A stretch of 41,140 bases of DNA, taken from the NCBI GenBank assembly GCA_944322805.1, contig CALUQC010000044.1, positions 1-41,140 of the forward strand, in the 5' to 3' direction. This stretch comes from an uncultured Bacteroidales bacterium (lineage in GTDB: Bacteria > Bacteroidota > Bacteroidia > Bacteroidales > UBA932). The notes under the pieces were generated by a model, which made no database searches, was not told where the DNA came from, and saw nothing but the letters and a program-made list of their open reading frames with translations. Each line of letters starts with the position of its first letter. The stretch's first letter is position 1. Made by a program: the position numbers and the translations under genes. Positions 24,022 through 33,448 of this stretch are shown here, piece after piece.

Positions 24022-25824
24022 ATGAAAATAAAAAAGATACTGGCGCAATACGGACTTCTGGCGGCAACGGTGTCCGCCATAGGGGCAATGATATTCTCCC
24101 CTTCCTGCGCCAATACCACCACTCCTCCGAGCGGGGGTCCGAAGGATACCATCCCACCTGTCCTGGTAAAATATTTTCCTGTCCCCGGAGATACGATGAT
24201 ACCGGTGCACAAGACCCAGATAGAACTCACGTTCGACGAATATGTCGTCGTAAAGGATGTGCAGAGCCTTTTCCTGTCGCCTCCGATGGAAAAGACTCCA
24301 AAGTACAGGATAAGGAACAAAAGCGTGATAGTGTACTTCGAATCCGACCTCGACTCGAACAAGACATATGTACTCGACGTGACCAATGCCATTGCGGACA
24401 ACAACGAAGGCAACATGTACCCGGGCTATGCCATGGTATTCTCTACCGGAAAGCAGATCGATTCGATGATGCTCACCGGAATAGTGCAGGACTGCAACAC
24501 CCTGATGCCGGTAAAAGGGGCTACGGTGATGCTGTACAAGGACCACTCCGATTCGGCCATATTCAAGCACAGGCCGGACGCCGCCATAAAGACCGACGAC
24601 TGGGGGTATTTCTGTCTGAGAAACATACAGGATACGGTCTACCGGATGTATGCCATCATGGACATGAACAACAACAATATCTATGAGGCGGACAACGAGC
24701 AGGTGGCATTCGTCGACACCCTCGTCCGCCCTGTAAAAAAGGTGGCGGATTCGATTCCGGAACTGACCAAGTATCTCATGACCGACACGGTAGCATGCCT
24801 GGCGAGAAAAACCGAATACGAACTGAACCTGTTCAAGGAGGTCCCGTCCAAGCAGATGATTATGAACAAGGAGCGGCTCGGGGAAAGGACGGCATATATC
24901 ACGTTCATGGCTCCGTATGCCAGGATAGACTCCATCTGGATGACAGGCATTCCGGCAGACAAGCTGATAACCCAGTTCAACCTGGAGCAGGACAGCCTCG
25001 AAATCTGGGTCAACGATCCCCGCACCCTTCCGGACACCCTGTTCCTGAATGTCGACTATTACAAGACGGACACCCTCGGCAACCTTGTCCCTACCGTCGA
25101 AGAAGTGAAATTGGCGAAACCCCGTCAGGCGGCAGTCGCGAAAAGCGCGAGGAAAGACATCAAGAAAGAGGATACTACCGCCGTCTTCACCATAGATGCC
25201 AAACCTGAAAACGTAGAGCAGTACGGATTCGTCATAGAATTCAAATATCCGCTCGTGCAGTCCGCATTCGACTCCCTCGAATTCAGATACCTGAATCCGA
25301 AGCAGCAGGAATTCACCGATACCTACACCGTAGAGCATGACAGCCTGAATCTGAGGAAGTACATTGTCCGTCCTGCATCCAAACTCCTGCCGGGATACGA
25401 GTATTTCCTGAAAGTGCCGCACCGTAAATTCATGGACATAAACGGATTCCTGAATGACAGCTCGGAAGTCAAGGTCATGCTTCCGAACGACGACAAGCTG
25501 AGTTCCCTGTCTCTGGCCCTCGGCAATGTCCGCAACAAGTACATAATAGATCTGCTCAACGAGAAGAGAGACCAGACGATACGTTCTTTCACGGTAGACT
25601 CCGACACTACGCTGCTTTTCCCGTATATCACGGCCGGGAAATATTCCGTCAGGCTTACCGAAGACAAGAACAGGAACGGCCTCGTCGACACGGGGAACCT
25701 GCTCGAACACAAGCAGCCTGAAAAAGTTAAATTCTACAAGCTCGAAAACGGGGATCTGTTCATAGACATTCCTGAAATGACGGAACTGGAACAGAGCATA
25801 GATGTGGAAGAGTTGTTCAAATAA
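24022..25824 (+). CDS. Ig-like-domain lipoprotein of the Bacteroidota type
   Basis: The 600-residue protein has a signal peptide ending in a probable lipobox (SPSC, Cys29), then TPPSGGPKDTIPPVL, which typically opens the SbsA-type Ig-like domain of these lipoproteins. The Ig-like domain (about 45-150) contains the usual LTFDEYVVV and NKTYVLDV strands. Further beta-rich modules follow, including a carboxypeptidase-like fold around LTGIVQDCNTLMPVKGATVMLY. The C-terminal part has TEDKNRNGLVDTGN, an EF-like Asp/Asn loop. It is probably exported and anchored in the outer membrane or on the surface. No function is known. It precedes a small barrel protein by 15 bases and may act with it. Confidence 0.75.
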   Translation: MKIKKILAQYGLLAATVSAIGAMIFSPSCANTTTPPSGGPKDTIPPVLVKYFPVPGDTMIPVHKTQIELTFDEYVVVKDVQSLFLSPPMEKTPKYRIRNKSVIVYFESDLDSNKTYVLDVTNAIADNNEGNMYPGYAMVFSTGKQIDSMMLTGIVQDCNTLMPVKGATVMLYKDHSDSAIFKHRPDAAIKTDDWGYFCLRNIQDTVYRMYAIMDMNNNNIYEADNEQVAFVDTLVRPVKKVADSIPELTKYLMTDTVACLARKTEYELNLFKEVPSKQMIMNKERLGERTAYITFMAPYARIDSIWMTGIPADKLITQFNLEQDSLEIWVNDPRTLPDTLFLNVDYYKTDTLGNLVPTVEEVKLAKPRQAAVAKSARKDIKKEDTTAVFTIDAKPENVEQYGFVIEFKYPLVQSAFDSLEFRYLNPKQQEFTDTYTVEHDSLNLRKYIVRPASKLLPGYEYFLKVPHRKFMDINGFLNDSSEVKVMLPNDDKLSSLSLALGNVRNKYIIDLLNEKRDQTIRSFTVDSDTTLLFPYITAGKYSVRLTEDKNRNGLVDTGNLLEHKQPEKVKFYKLENGDLFIDIPEMTELEQSIDVEELFK

Positions 25825-25839
25825 TGCCGTGATGACGAT

Positions 25840-26808
25840 ATGAAAGGTGTTTTTAATATTATTGCAGCGGCCGCGGCAATCCTTTTCTGCCTTCCGCCTG
25901 CTTTTGCCCAGCTGCCCGAGGGGATGTCGGTAGATGACGGCGGGACTTCGGAAACTGTCGAGAGACAGGACAGCACCATGTCAGGTTTCGATATTGAGAC
26001 CCTGGACATAGATGCCCTGAGCGACAGCTACCTGGACAGCCTGGACATAAACAAGGACATACCCATCAACGACTACACTATGATAGGCTTCCAGTACGGC
26101 GTAGGCATAAGCCAGGTCAGCTGGAATCCCACCATGCAGCAGAGATTCCGCTTTGTCCCCGTAAACTTCGGTTTTCTGTGGACCCGCTACGGGAAAATGT
26201 TCGGCTACATGCCCTACTTCGGCATCCAGGCCGGAGTCTTTTTCGGACAGGAGGGCTATCAGTTCGAAGAAGATGACGAAGGATATACGCCGACCCTCGA
26301 AGGTGCCACAGGTGCGATAATGAACGTTGTGGAGGTGCCGGTAATGGCTCACTGCCACTTCGATTTCTGGAAAATGAAACTCATGGTCAATCTCGGACTT
26401 TTCGGAGGCTACAGGCTGAGCATAAGCCGTTTCGGAGACGGTGTGCCTGAAAGCATCAGGAATTCGTTTTTGGACACTGACCGGAGATTCGACTACGGAA
26501 TCAAGGGCGGAGCCGGCTTTGCCTTCGTTTTCGACCCGGTGGAAATACATTTCACGGCCATGTACAAGCATTCTTTCGGGACCCTGTACGAGCCGGACTA
26601 TTACAGCCAGTATTATTACAGGTACGCCTATCCGACGAATTTCATTTTCTCGGTAGGAGTCCATTTCCAGCTTACCAAGCGCGTCGGCAAGACTAATCAT
26701 GCACTCAGAAGGGAGGCAAAGGAACACCTCGGCCTCATAAAAAGCCTGCAATCCGCAGTGCCTGCCGAATCCGCGGTGCCTGCCGAATCCGCATCTGAAA
26801 CCGAATAA
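25840..26808 (+). CDS. Outer-membrane beta-barrel protein (PorT-like)
   Basis: The 322-residue protein has a clear signal peptide with cleavage after AFA at residue 23. An acidic linker of about 55 residues comes next, then a barrel of alternating strands rich in Gly and aromatic residues (YTMIGFQYGVGISQVSW, FVPVNFGFLWTRYGKMFGYMP, FGIQAGVFFGQEGY, and FIFSVGVHFQLTKRVG near the end). This agrees with the small outer-membrane barrel families of Bacteroidota. After the last strand an Ala/Pro/Glu tail contains a direct repeat, SAVPAESAVPAESA, so the C-terminus is not the last strand. It is probably an operon partner of the lipoprotein before it. Specific role unknown. Confidence 0.75.
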   Translation: MKGVFNIIAAAAAILFCLPPAFAQLPEGMSVDDGGTSETVERQDSTMSGFDIETLDIDALSDSYLDSLDINKDIPINDYTMIGFQYGVGISQVSWNPTMQQRFRFVPVNFGFLWTRYGKMFGYMPYFGIQAGVFFGQEGYQFEEDDEGYTPTLEGATGAIMNVVEVPVMAHCHFDFWKMKLMVNLGLFGGYRLSISRFGDGVPESIRNSFLDTDRRFDYGIKGGAGFAFVFDPVEIHFTAMYKHSFGTLYEPDYYSQYYYRYAYPTNFIFSVGVHFQLTKRVGKTNHALRREAKEHLGLIKSLQSAVPAESAVPAESASETE

Positions 26809-26815
26809 AGGTCAA

Positions 26816-28165
26816 ATGATTATGAAGTCCATTGAAGTTAAGGTCGGGAATCTGACCATTGGCGGAGGTCATCCGATAGTCGTGCAGACCATGTGCAACA
26901 CCCATACGTCGGATATCGAGGCATCCGTCGCCCAATGTATCAGGATGTATGAAGCCGGAGCTGAAATGATAAGGCTCACCGTTCCGGCAATGAAGGACGT
27001 GGAAGCCCTTGCCGAAATCCGGAAAAGGCTCAGGGACAACGGCATAGACACTCCCCTGGTAGCAGATGTCCACTTTTCTTCCGAGATAGCCATTGCGGCT
27101 GCGGAAGTCGTGGAAAAAGTCAGGATAAATCCGGGGAATTTTCACAGGGACCATGAGAAAGCCTGTGAACAGTTCGCGAAACTGGTCTCCGTCTGCAAGT
27201 CCAGAGGCACTGCCGTGAGGATAGGTCTCAACCACGGCTCCCTGGGGGAAAGGATTACCACCCTGTACGGGAACACGCCTTTGGGTATGAAGGAGGCAGC
27301 CATGGAATGGATAAATCTGTGCCTCGAAAACGATTTCAGAAACGTGGTAGTCTCGCTCAAGGCGAGCAATACCATAGTCATGGTGGAGGCATATCGTCTC
27401 CTTGCCGCCGCGATGGAGGAAAAGGGTACCGTTTTTCCGCTGCATCTCGGAGTGACGGAAGCGGGAAACGGAGATTCGGGCCGGATAAAGTCGGCTGCGG
27501 GAATTTCCGCACTCCTGTCGGAGGGTATCGGAGATACGGTAAGGGTATCGCTTACGGAAGACCCGGTCAATGAAATTCCGGTGGCCCGGTATCTTGCGGA
27601 CAGGTACGGAGGAAAGCTGCATTCATCCATGGGCAAAGTCGAAATATCGGACAGGAAAGCCGCCGCCGCTTATTTTGCTCCGTCAAGGGAAAGGCTGATT
27701 CTCGACCTTGCGTGCGACTTCGGCAAAATGCTGCTCGACAGGAAAATCGATGATATTGAGATAAAGGGAAGCTACCGCAATGAAAGCGGTGAAGAAGTGA
27801 CGATAGACGGCAGCCGGGAAGCGGAATACCTTGCAGACGAGCTGATGCAGGCCACAAGAAGGCGTTTCTACAAGCCGGAATATATTGCCTGCCCGGGATG
27901 CGGCCGCACCATGTACGATCTCGAGAAAACATTCAATGAGGTAAAGCGCCGCACATCGCACCTGAAAGGCATGGTGATAGCAGTCATGGGATGTATAGTA
28001 AACGGTCCCGGAGAAATGGCCGATGCAGACTGGGGCTACGTGGGAGAAGGCAGCCGCAAAGTGACCATATACAAAAAGAAAACACCCGTACTGAAGCACG
28101 TGCCGGAAGATGAAGCCATCGACAGGCTTCTCGAACTCATTGAATCGGACATTAACCGATTATAA
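26816..28165 (+). CDS. ispG: (E)-4-hydroxy-3-methylbut-2-enyl-diphosphate synthase IspG, compact form
   Basis: IspG reduces MEcPP to HMBPP in the non-mevalonate isoprenoid pathway, using a [4Fe-4S] cluster. The N-terminal TIM barrel is normal (IVVQTMCNTHTSDIEASVAQ, PLVADVHFS, VRINPGNF). The cluster domain has Cys359 and Cys362 in CPGCGRT and Cys393 with Glu400 in GCIVNGPGE. HLKGMVIAVMGCIVNGPGE and MADADWGYVG are typical of the long plant and Bacteroidota type. That type normally has a large extra domain between barrel and cluster domain, giving about 600 residues or more. Here only about 90 residues (258-350) join them, for a total of 449. ATG at 26822 is an alternative start. It is the last gene of the operon, 4 bases from a convergent stop. 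Confidence 0.93.
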   Translation: MIMKSIEVKVGNLTIGGGHPIVVQTMCNTHTSDIEASVAQCIRMYEAGAEMIRLTVPAMKDVEALAEIRKRLRDNGIDTPLVADVHFSSEIAIAAAEVVEKVRINPGNFHRDHEKACEQFAKLVSVCKSRGTAVRIGLNHGSLGERITTLYGNTPLGMKEAAMEWINLCLENDFRNVVVSLKASNTIVMVEAYRLLAAAMEEKGTVFPLHLGVTEAGNGDSGRIKSAAGISALLSEGIGDTVRVSLTEDPVNEIPVARYLADRYGGKLHSSMGKVEISDRKAAAAYFAPSRERLILDLACDFGKMLLDRKIDDIEIKGSYRNESGEEVTIDGSREAEYLADELMQATRRRFYKPEYIACPGCGRTMYDLEKTFNEVKRRTSHLKGMVIAVMGCIVNGPGEMADADWGYVGEGSRKVTIYKKKTPVLKHVPEDEAIDRLLELIESDINRL

Positions 28166-28169
28166 CCTG

Positions 28170-29525
28170 TCAGGCCGAATGCGGCTGTCCGTCAGCCGCG
28201 ACGCGTCCCGGGACATCCTGCGTGCGGTCCGCCGTTCCATCCTCCGCCACGCAATGGTCCGTCTTTTTCACTATTACCTTGTCGATTCTGGCGCCGTCCA
28301 TGTCCACGACCTCGAACTGGAATTCGCCCCAGGTCACCTTCTCTCCCGGGACAGGCATATGGTCGAGTTCATCCAGAATCAGTCCGGCTACCGTAGTATA
28401 TTCGAAGTCCTCCATCGAATCCTCGATGTCGAAATGTCTCAGGAAGTCGTACATCGGGCACATGCCGTCTACTAACCAGCCGTCATTGCCGCCGCGCGCG
28501 ATAATGTCCGGCTCCTCGTGGTCGTCGTTGATATTGCCCACAAGGGCTTCCATGATATCCTTCAGCGTGATGATGCCGGAGCAGGAGCCGAATTCGTCGC
28601 AGACCAGGGCCCTGCTTATCTTTTTCTCCTTCATCTGCTCCAGGACAGTATAGACATTCATGTTTTCATGGAAATACACCGGCTCCTTCATCATTTTCTC
28701 TATATCGAAGCCCTGCTTGCCGATGTTCAGGACATATTCTTTCAGGGAAAGCACCCCCACGACATGATCCAGGTCATCCTCCACGACCGGATATTCCTCG
28801 AATATGTTGCCCTCGATAGTTTCCCTGATTTCCTGCTCTGTCATCTCGAGGCTCAGCCATACGATGTCGGCACGCAAAGTCATTATCGTGCTGACTTTCA
28901 GATCGCCCAGGGCAAAGACCCTTTCCACCAGGTCCTGTTCCACCGGAGATACTTCCCCCTCGTCCGTTCCCTCCTGTATTATGGACTTGATTTCCTCCTC
29001 GGTCACCTTCGCTTCCTGATATTTTATTCCAAGTATCCTGACAATCAGCGAAGTCGTCCTGGCAAGCAGCCATACGAACGGGGCGGCGATGACGGATATG
29101 AACTTCATCGGGCCAGCCACTATCTTGGATACTTTCTCCGCTGCGCTCATGGCAATCCTTTTCGGGACAAGTTCACCGAAAATCAACGTCAGGAACATCA
29201 CGAGGAATACGATTATGCCCTTGGCAAGGGCAAGCGCCCCGGAAGCAGGCATGCCTGCACTCTGGAGCAGGGACGAAAGTTCCGCGGCTATCTTGTTTCC
29301 TGAAAAGATACCGGTAAGTATGCCTATGAGCGTGATACCCACCTGTACCGCCGAGAGAAACCTGTCGGGATCCTGGGCCAGATTCAGCGCCGTCCTGGCA
29401 GCCTTGCTGCCCTTGTTCGCCTCGGATTGAAGACTTGATTTCCTTGCCGAAATAATGGCTATCTCAGACATTGCAAAGACTCCGTTCAGCAGGATAAGAA
29501 GGAGTATGATAAATATTTCTTCCAT
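28170..29525 (-). CDS. DUF21/CBS/CorC-domain membrane protein (HlyC/CorC or CNNM family)
   Basis: The 451-residue protein has the family layout: an N-terminal DUF21 membrane domain (residues 1 to about 190, with NGVFAMSEIAIISARKSSL and LIFGELVPKR), a pair of CBS domains (about 205-325, with STIMTLRADIV and GIITLKDIMEALVG), and a CorC/HlyC C-terminal domain (about 345-425). Members are Mg2+ or other metal exporters; gliding protein GldE is a relative, but no gliding genes are near. The last 25 residues are an unstructured Ala/Asp-rich tail. It follows psd by one base and closes the rsfS-ftsH-cdsA-psd operon. Confidence 0.88.
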   Translation of the reverse strand: MEEIFIILLLILLNGVFAMSEIAIISARKSSLQSEANKGSKAARTALNLAQDPDRFLSAVQVGITLIGILTGIFSGNKIAAELSSLLQSAGMPASGALALAKGIIVFLVMFLTLIFGELVPKRIAMSAAEKVSKIVAGPMKFISVIAAPFVWLLARTTSLIVRILGIKYQEAKVTEEEIKSIIQEGTDEGEVSPVEQDLVERVFALGDLKVSTIMTLRADIVWLSLEMTEQEIRETIEGNIFEEYPVVEDDLDHVVGVLSLKEYVLNIGKQGFDIEKMMKEPVYFHENMNVYTVLEQMKEKKISRALVCDEFGSCSGIITLKDIMEALVGNINDDHEEPDIIARGGNDGWLVDGMCPMYDFLRHFDIEDSMEDFEYTTVAGLILDELDHMPVPGEKVTWGEFQFEVVDMDGARIDKVIVKKTDHCVAEDGTADRTQDVPGRVAADGQPHSA

Positions 29526-29526
29526 A

Positions 29527-30186
29527 TCATTTTTTACTCAGCTCCGCAATCACTGTCTCGCATGCCCTCACCTCCTGTCCGAGCTTTACCTTTATGTCGG
29601 CATCAAGAGGGAGATACATGTCTATGCGCGAGCCGAATTTGATTATTCCGCACTGGTCGCCGCGGACCTCGTCATCCCCTACCACGGCATAGCATTCTAT
29701 CCGTCTGCAGAAAGTTCCTGCGAGCTGCTTGAAAAACACTTCTCCGTAGTCGTTCCTGACGCTTACGGATGTATGTTCATTCAGTTCGGAAGCCTTGGGA
29801 AGGAAGGCCAGGAAATATTTCCCGGGATGATATTTATAGTATGTGACTTCGCCGCTTACGGGCCAGAAATTCACATGCACGTTGAAAAAATCCATATAAA
29901 TGGAAACCTGCATGCAGTCACGTTTCAGATACTCGGGCTCGAATACCTTGTCGAGCACCACGATTTCACCGTCCGCGACAGCGGTGACAAGCTCGTCTCC
30001 CTGCGGTCTGTTCCGGGACGGCACCCTGAAAAAAAACGTGACGAAGCCCATAAAGAACAGGAGCAGGAACAGAAGGGGAAAAGAGAGGTAAAGGCAACTT
30101 ATAAACCGCAGAATCAACCAGATCAGCAGGCTACAAATCACCCAGACACAGAATATTATCCTCCAGCCACCCCTATGTATCCTCAT
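29527..30186 (-). CDS. psd: Phosphatidylserine decarboxylase
   Basis: Psd makes phosphatidylethanolamine. The 219-residue proenzyme has two N-terminal membrane helices, then the conserved SIYMDFFNVHVNFWPVSG segment. The self-cleavage site is Gly185-Ser186 in IIKFGSRIDMYLP, where Ser becomes the pyruvoyl group. This is the short Psd type, with GS in an FGSR context instead of the LGST of E. coli. It follows cdsA, which makes CDP-diacylglycerol; a phosphatidylserine synthase gene is not in the window. The gap from cdsA is 47 bases and holds a possible promoter box. Confidence 0.93.
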   Translation of the reverse strand: MRIHRGGWRIIFCVWVICSLLIWLILRFISCLYLSFPLLFLLLFFMGFVTFFFRVPSRNRPQGDELVTAVADGEIVVLDKVFEPEYLKRDCMQVSIYMDFFNVHVNFWPVSGEVTYYKYHPGKYFLAFLPKASELNEHTSVSVRNDYGEVFFKQLAGTFCRRIECYAVVGDDEVRGDQCGIIKFGSRIDMYLPLDADIKVKLGQEVRACETVIAELSKK

Positions 30187-30208
30187 GACGAATAAAATTA
30201 TCGAATCG

Positions 30209-30216
30209 CAAATTTA
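30209..30216 (-). promoter_or_regulatory. Possible internal -7 box before psd
   Basis: The minus strand reads TAAATTTG, matching TAnnTTTG, 22 bases before psd. The -33 element is poorly placed. It could give psd and the metal transporter gene extra expression. Confidence 0.4.
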
Positions 30217-30233
30217 GAAAATTTTATGCAAAA

Positions 30234-31064
30234 TCATAAGATATTCACTACAAGAAGATATATAATGCCGACAGGTATGGCCAAGAGGGCGCTGTCGAGC
30301 CTGTCGAGGAATCCGCCGTGCCCCGGCATGAAAGTCCCGCTGTCCTTGACCGCATAGTAACGCTTCCACTGGGATTCTATCAGATCGCCGTAAACTCCGA
30401 AAATATTCATCAGCAGGGACAGCACGAGGCAATGCAGGAGAGGATAATGCAGCATGTTCGTGTAATGCAGCACGGCTCCGGCCGCCACTGCCAGGAACAG
30501 TCCGCCCCAGAATCCGGCCCACGACTTCTTGGGAGATACTTCCGGGAAAAGTTTCCTGCCGTATTTCTGGCCTATGCTCATACCGAAAACATAGCCGCCG
30601 ATGTCGCTCACCCACACTATGATGAATAGGCTGAGCAGAAGGGTGCCGCTGTACTCCCCCGTCGGGCTGAATACCGCCAGGTTCATCAGGGAAACCGGTA
30701 CTGCGATGTAAAGCAAGGCCGTGTAAAGGTTCGCGAATTTTCCGAAATCGGTCTTGTCCTTCACGTACAGGGAATTTATCATTATGACGAATACCGGAAT
30801 AATGGCGAGCACCACGAGCCTGCCGGGGAAATCGAATCCCCTGTACAGGAAAGTCAGCACGAAAAGGACAATGGCTGCAAGAATGGACAATATCTGGGAA
30901 AACCAGTACTCGCCGCGCATGGTCATCCTGAAAAACTCTACCATCATGGCAGTCATAAGCAGAATCATCAGAAGCCCGAAGCAGTATTTGTTGAGAAGCA
31001 GTGCAACGACGACTCCGACAACGAATCCTGCACCGGTCAAAGTTCTGACAATCAGATTTTTCAT
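30234..31064 (-). CDS. cdsA: Phosphatidate cytidylyltransferase
   Basis: CdsA makes CDP-diacylglycerol from phosphatidate and CTP at the inner membrane. The 276-residue protein has about seven membrane helices. The C-terminal signature is intact: SPKKSWAGFWGG, then LIESQWKRYYAVKDSGTFMP and GHGGFLDRLDS, which hold the metal- and CTP-binding Asp residues. It starts 12 bases after the ftsH stop and feeds the phospholipid pathway of the neighbouring psd. Confidence 0.95.
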   Translation of the reverse strand: MKNLIVRTLTGAGFVVGVVVALLLNKYCFGLLMILLMTAMMVEFFRMTMRGEYWFSQILSILAAIVLFVLTFLYRGFDFPGRLVVLAIIPVFVIMINSLYVKDKTDFGKFANLYTALLYIAVPVSLMNLAVFSPTGEYSGTLLLSLFIIVWVSDIGGYVFGMSIGQKYGRKLFPEVSPKKSWAGFWGGLFLAVAAGAVLHYTNMLHYPLLHCLVLSLLMNIFGVYGDLIESQWKRYYAVKDSGTFMPGHGGFLDRLDSALLAIPVGIIYLLVVNIL

Positions 31065-31076
31065 AGTCGAAACAGA

Positions 31077-33011
31077 TTAAAACTCCGGCTTCTGATTTGC
31101 CCTCGGGCCGAATATGCGTTCCATGTCATCGGCGAATATCACTTCTTTCTCAAGCAGCAGGGCCGCCAGTTCCAGGAATTTGTCCTTGTTCGCCATCAGT
31201 ATTCCGTAAGTCCTGTCATGTATCTTGTTTATCAGGGACTTGACCTCTTCGTCTATAAGCTCCGCAGTCTTCTCGCTGTAAGGCCTGCTGAGTTCATAGC
31301 CGCGCGAGCCGGTAGAATCGAAATATGATACCGTGCCCACCTTTTCGCTCATGCCGTAATATACCACCATGGCATAGGCAGACTTGGTAAGCCTTTCCAG
31401 ATCGTTCAGCGCACCCGTGGACGGCTGCCCGTTCACTATTTCCTCGGCCACACGGCCTCCTATCAGGGAACACATCTGGTCTATCATCTGCTCCTTCGTC
31501 TCCAGCTGCCGCTCCTCCGGCAGATACCAGGCAGCTCCGAGCGCCTGTCCTCTCGGTACGATCGTGACCTTGAACAGCGGGCTGGCATTCGGAAGCAGCC
31601 AGCTCACGGTAGCATGGCCCGCCTCATGATGCGCAATGGATTTCTTCTCCTCCGGAGTAATGATTTTGTTCTTCCGCTCCAATCCTCCGATAATCCTGTC
31701 CACGGCATCCAGGAAATCCTGCTTGTCTATCTCCGTCTTGTTCTTGCGGGCGGCAGTCAGCGCGGCCTCGTTGCAGACATTCGCTATGTCGGCTCCGGAA
31801 AATCCGGGAGTATGCTTTGCCAGGAAATCGACATCGAAGTCAGGCATCAGCTTCAGTCCCTTGAGATGCACCTTGAATATGGCGCTCCTTTCCTTCAGGT
31901 CGGGAAGGTCCACATGAATCTGCCTGTCGAAACGTCCCGCGCGGAGCAGCGCCTTGTCGAGGATGTCGGCCCTGTTGGTCGCGGCCAGGATTATCACTCC
32001 GGAATTCGAATCGAAGCCGTCCATTTCCGTCAGCAGCTGGTTCAGGGTGTTTTCCCGTTCATCGTTCGACGAGAATCCCACATTCTTGCTTCTCGCACGC
32101 CCCACCGCATCTATTTCATCTATGAAGACTATGCACGGAGCCTTTTCCTTCGCCTGGCGGAACAGGTCCCTGACCCTCGAAGCACCCACACCCACGAACA
32201 TTTCCACGAAGTCGGAGCCCGAAATGGAGAAGAAAGGCACGTCAGCCTCTCCCGCCACGGCTTTGGCCAGCAGGGTTTTTCCCGTACCCGGAGGACCTAC
32301 AAGAAGGGCTCCCTTGGGAATTTTTCCGCCCAGTGCAGTATATTTCTTGGGATTTTTCAGGAAATCAACTATCTCCATCACCTCTTCCTTGGCCCCGTCG
32401 AGGCCAGCCACATCCTTGAAGGTCACCTTCATGCTGCTTTTTTCCGCCAGCTTTCCTGTGGACTTGCCGACATTGAAGAATCCTCCGGGTCCGCCCTGGC
32501 CCATGTTCCTGTTGAAACCCCTGAACATGAATACCCACATGAGAATCAGCAGCAGAGGGAACAGTATCCACTCGAGGACCGAGCCCCATACCTTGTTGTT
32601 ATTCTCGATGACAAGCCTGAAACGGTCGGACTCCGGCAACGAATCGTTCAATTCGCCGAACGTTTCTTCCGGATTGAAGCTCCCGGATACCAGAAAGACG
32701 AAATGCGGAGACTTGGACGGGATGTTTCCGCCGAACTTGTCCGCATATTTTTCAAGCCTGTCCGGTTTTATGGTCACGCGCCCCTCGAAATCATTCCTTA
32801 TAAACACGATTTCCTTCACGTCTCCGGCAAGGATCTGCTCCTTGACATCCTCCCACTCTATTTTCTGTGGATTGGCACCGCCCTGATTGAAAAACATCCA
32901 TACGATGACAATCAGGAGTATCATGTAGATCCAGGAAAAGTTGAATCTGATATTCACGGTTTTTCTCGGGTCTTTTCCCTGACCCGGGTTACTGTTCGTA
33001 TTGTTGTCCAT
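31077..33011 (-). CDS. ftsH: ATP-dependent zinc metalloprotease FtsH
   Basis: FtsH is a hexameric membrane protease for quality control and regulation. The 644-residue protein has an N-terminal membrane helix (about 25-42), a periplasmic domain, and a second helix (about 145-165). The AAA domain has Walker A GPPGTGKT (239-246), Walker B IVFIDEID (294-301) and the second region of homology [20 protein letters not shown]. The zinc site is HEAGH (462-466). ATG at 33011 is chosen because it gives the normal short N-terminus [11 protein letters not shown]. The frame is open 57 codons further back, but into the end of rsfS. It is 14 bases after rsfS. Confidence 0.97.
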   Translation of the reverse strand: MDNNTNSNPGQGKDPRKTVNIRFNFSWIYMILLIVIVWMFFNQGGANPQKIEWEDVKEQILAGDVKEIVFIRNDFEGRVTIKPDRLEKYADKFGGNIPSKSPHFVFLVSGSFNPEETFGELNDSLPESDRFRLVIENNNKVWGSVLEWILFPLLLILMWVFMFRGFNRNMGQGGPGGFFNVGKSTGKLAEKSSMKVTFKDVAGLDGAKEEVMEIVDFLKNPKKYTALGGKIPKGALLVGPPGTGKTLLAKAVAGEADVPFFSISGSDFVEMFVGVGASRVRDLFRQAKEKAPCIVFIDEIDAVGRARSKNVGFSSNDERENTLNQLLTEMDGFDSNSGVIILAATNRADILDKALLRAGRFDRQIHVDLPDLKERSAIFKVHLKGLKLMPDFDVDFLAKHTPGFSGADIANVCNEAALTAARKNKTEIDKQDFLDAVDRIIGGLERKNKIITPEEKKSIAHHEAGHATVSWLLPNASPLFKVTIVPRGQALGAAWYLPEERQLETKEQMIDQMCSLIGGRVAEEIVNGQPSTGALNDLERLTKSAYAMVVYYGMSEKVGTVSYFDSTGSRGYELSRPYSEKTAELIDEEVKSLINKIHDRTYGILMANKDKFLELAALLLEKEVIFADDMERIFGPRANQKPEF

Positions 33012-33025
33012 TTCTGATGATCGTT

Positions 33026-33367
33026 CTAAAATTCGAGTCTTTCGGCATCCGCCCACAATGCCTCCAGGCGATAGAATTCCCTGTACTGGGTCTGGAAGAC
33101 ATGCACCACTATGTCGCCGTAGTCGAGAATAATCCAGAAAGAATTTTCCCTTCCCTGTGCCCGGAGCACCTTCCTGCCGCATTTTTCCAGCATGCGGTCT
33201 TCCACATTGTCCGCTATGGCGTTTACATTCGTTGTAGAATCGGCGTTGCAGACGATAAAATAATCGGATATGGCTGTTCCTATTTTCCTTAGATCAAGAG
33301 ATACGATATCCGCCCCTTTCTTTTCCGACATCGCATCGGCTATGACCTTAATTTCTCTGTTCTCCAT
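33026..33367 (-). CDS. rsfS: Ribosomal silencing factor RsfS (Iojap family)
   Basis: RsfS binds ribosomal protein L14 and blocks subunit joining under poor nutrition. The 113-residue protein matches the family length and shows KKGADIVSLDLRKIG, the ISDYFIVCNADSTTNVNAIAD segment, and the QGRENSFWIILDYGDIVVHVF core. The C-terminal FYRLEALWADAERL is also typical. It heads the rsfS-ftsH-cdsA-psd operon, an order common in Bacteroidota. It is divergent from birA. Confidence 0.95.
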   Translation of the reverse strand: MENREIKVIADAMSEKKGADIVSLDLRKIGTAISDYFIVCNADSTTNVNAIADNVEDRMLEKCGRKVLRAQGRENSFWIILDYGDIVVHVFQTQYREFYRLEALWADAERLEF

Positions 33368-33424
33368 CCGGTCTTGCTTAAAAATATTTTATAAATTGCG
33401 AAGTTATAAAAAAATTGCGGTTTG

Positions 33425-33432
33425 CAAAAATA
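33425..33432 (-). promoter_or_regulatory. -7 box of the rsfS operon
   Basis: The minus strand reads TATTTTTG, an exact TAnnTTTG match, about 58 bases before the rsfS start. The -33 element is not at the ideal spacing. Its position just upstream of 33449 argues for the shorter birA start. Confidence 0.5.
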
Positions 33433-33448
33433 CGCAAATTTTACACCA

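Noticed and set aside
23995..25710. 571-codon open frame on the minus strand opposite the Ig-like lipoprotein gene
   Set aside because: The plus-strand protein has a signal peptide and recognisable domains and sits in a tight operon. The antisense peptide is rich in His, Arg and Val with no domain, as expected for a shadow.
31614..33017. 467-codon open frame antisense to ftsH
   Set aside because: FtsH is certain on the minus strand; the antisense product has no recognisable motif.
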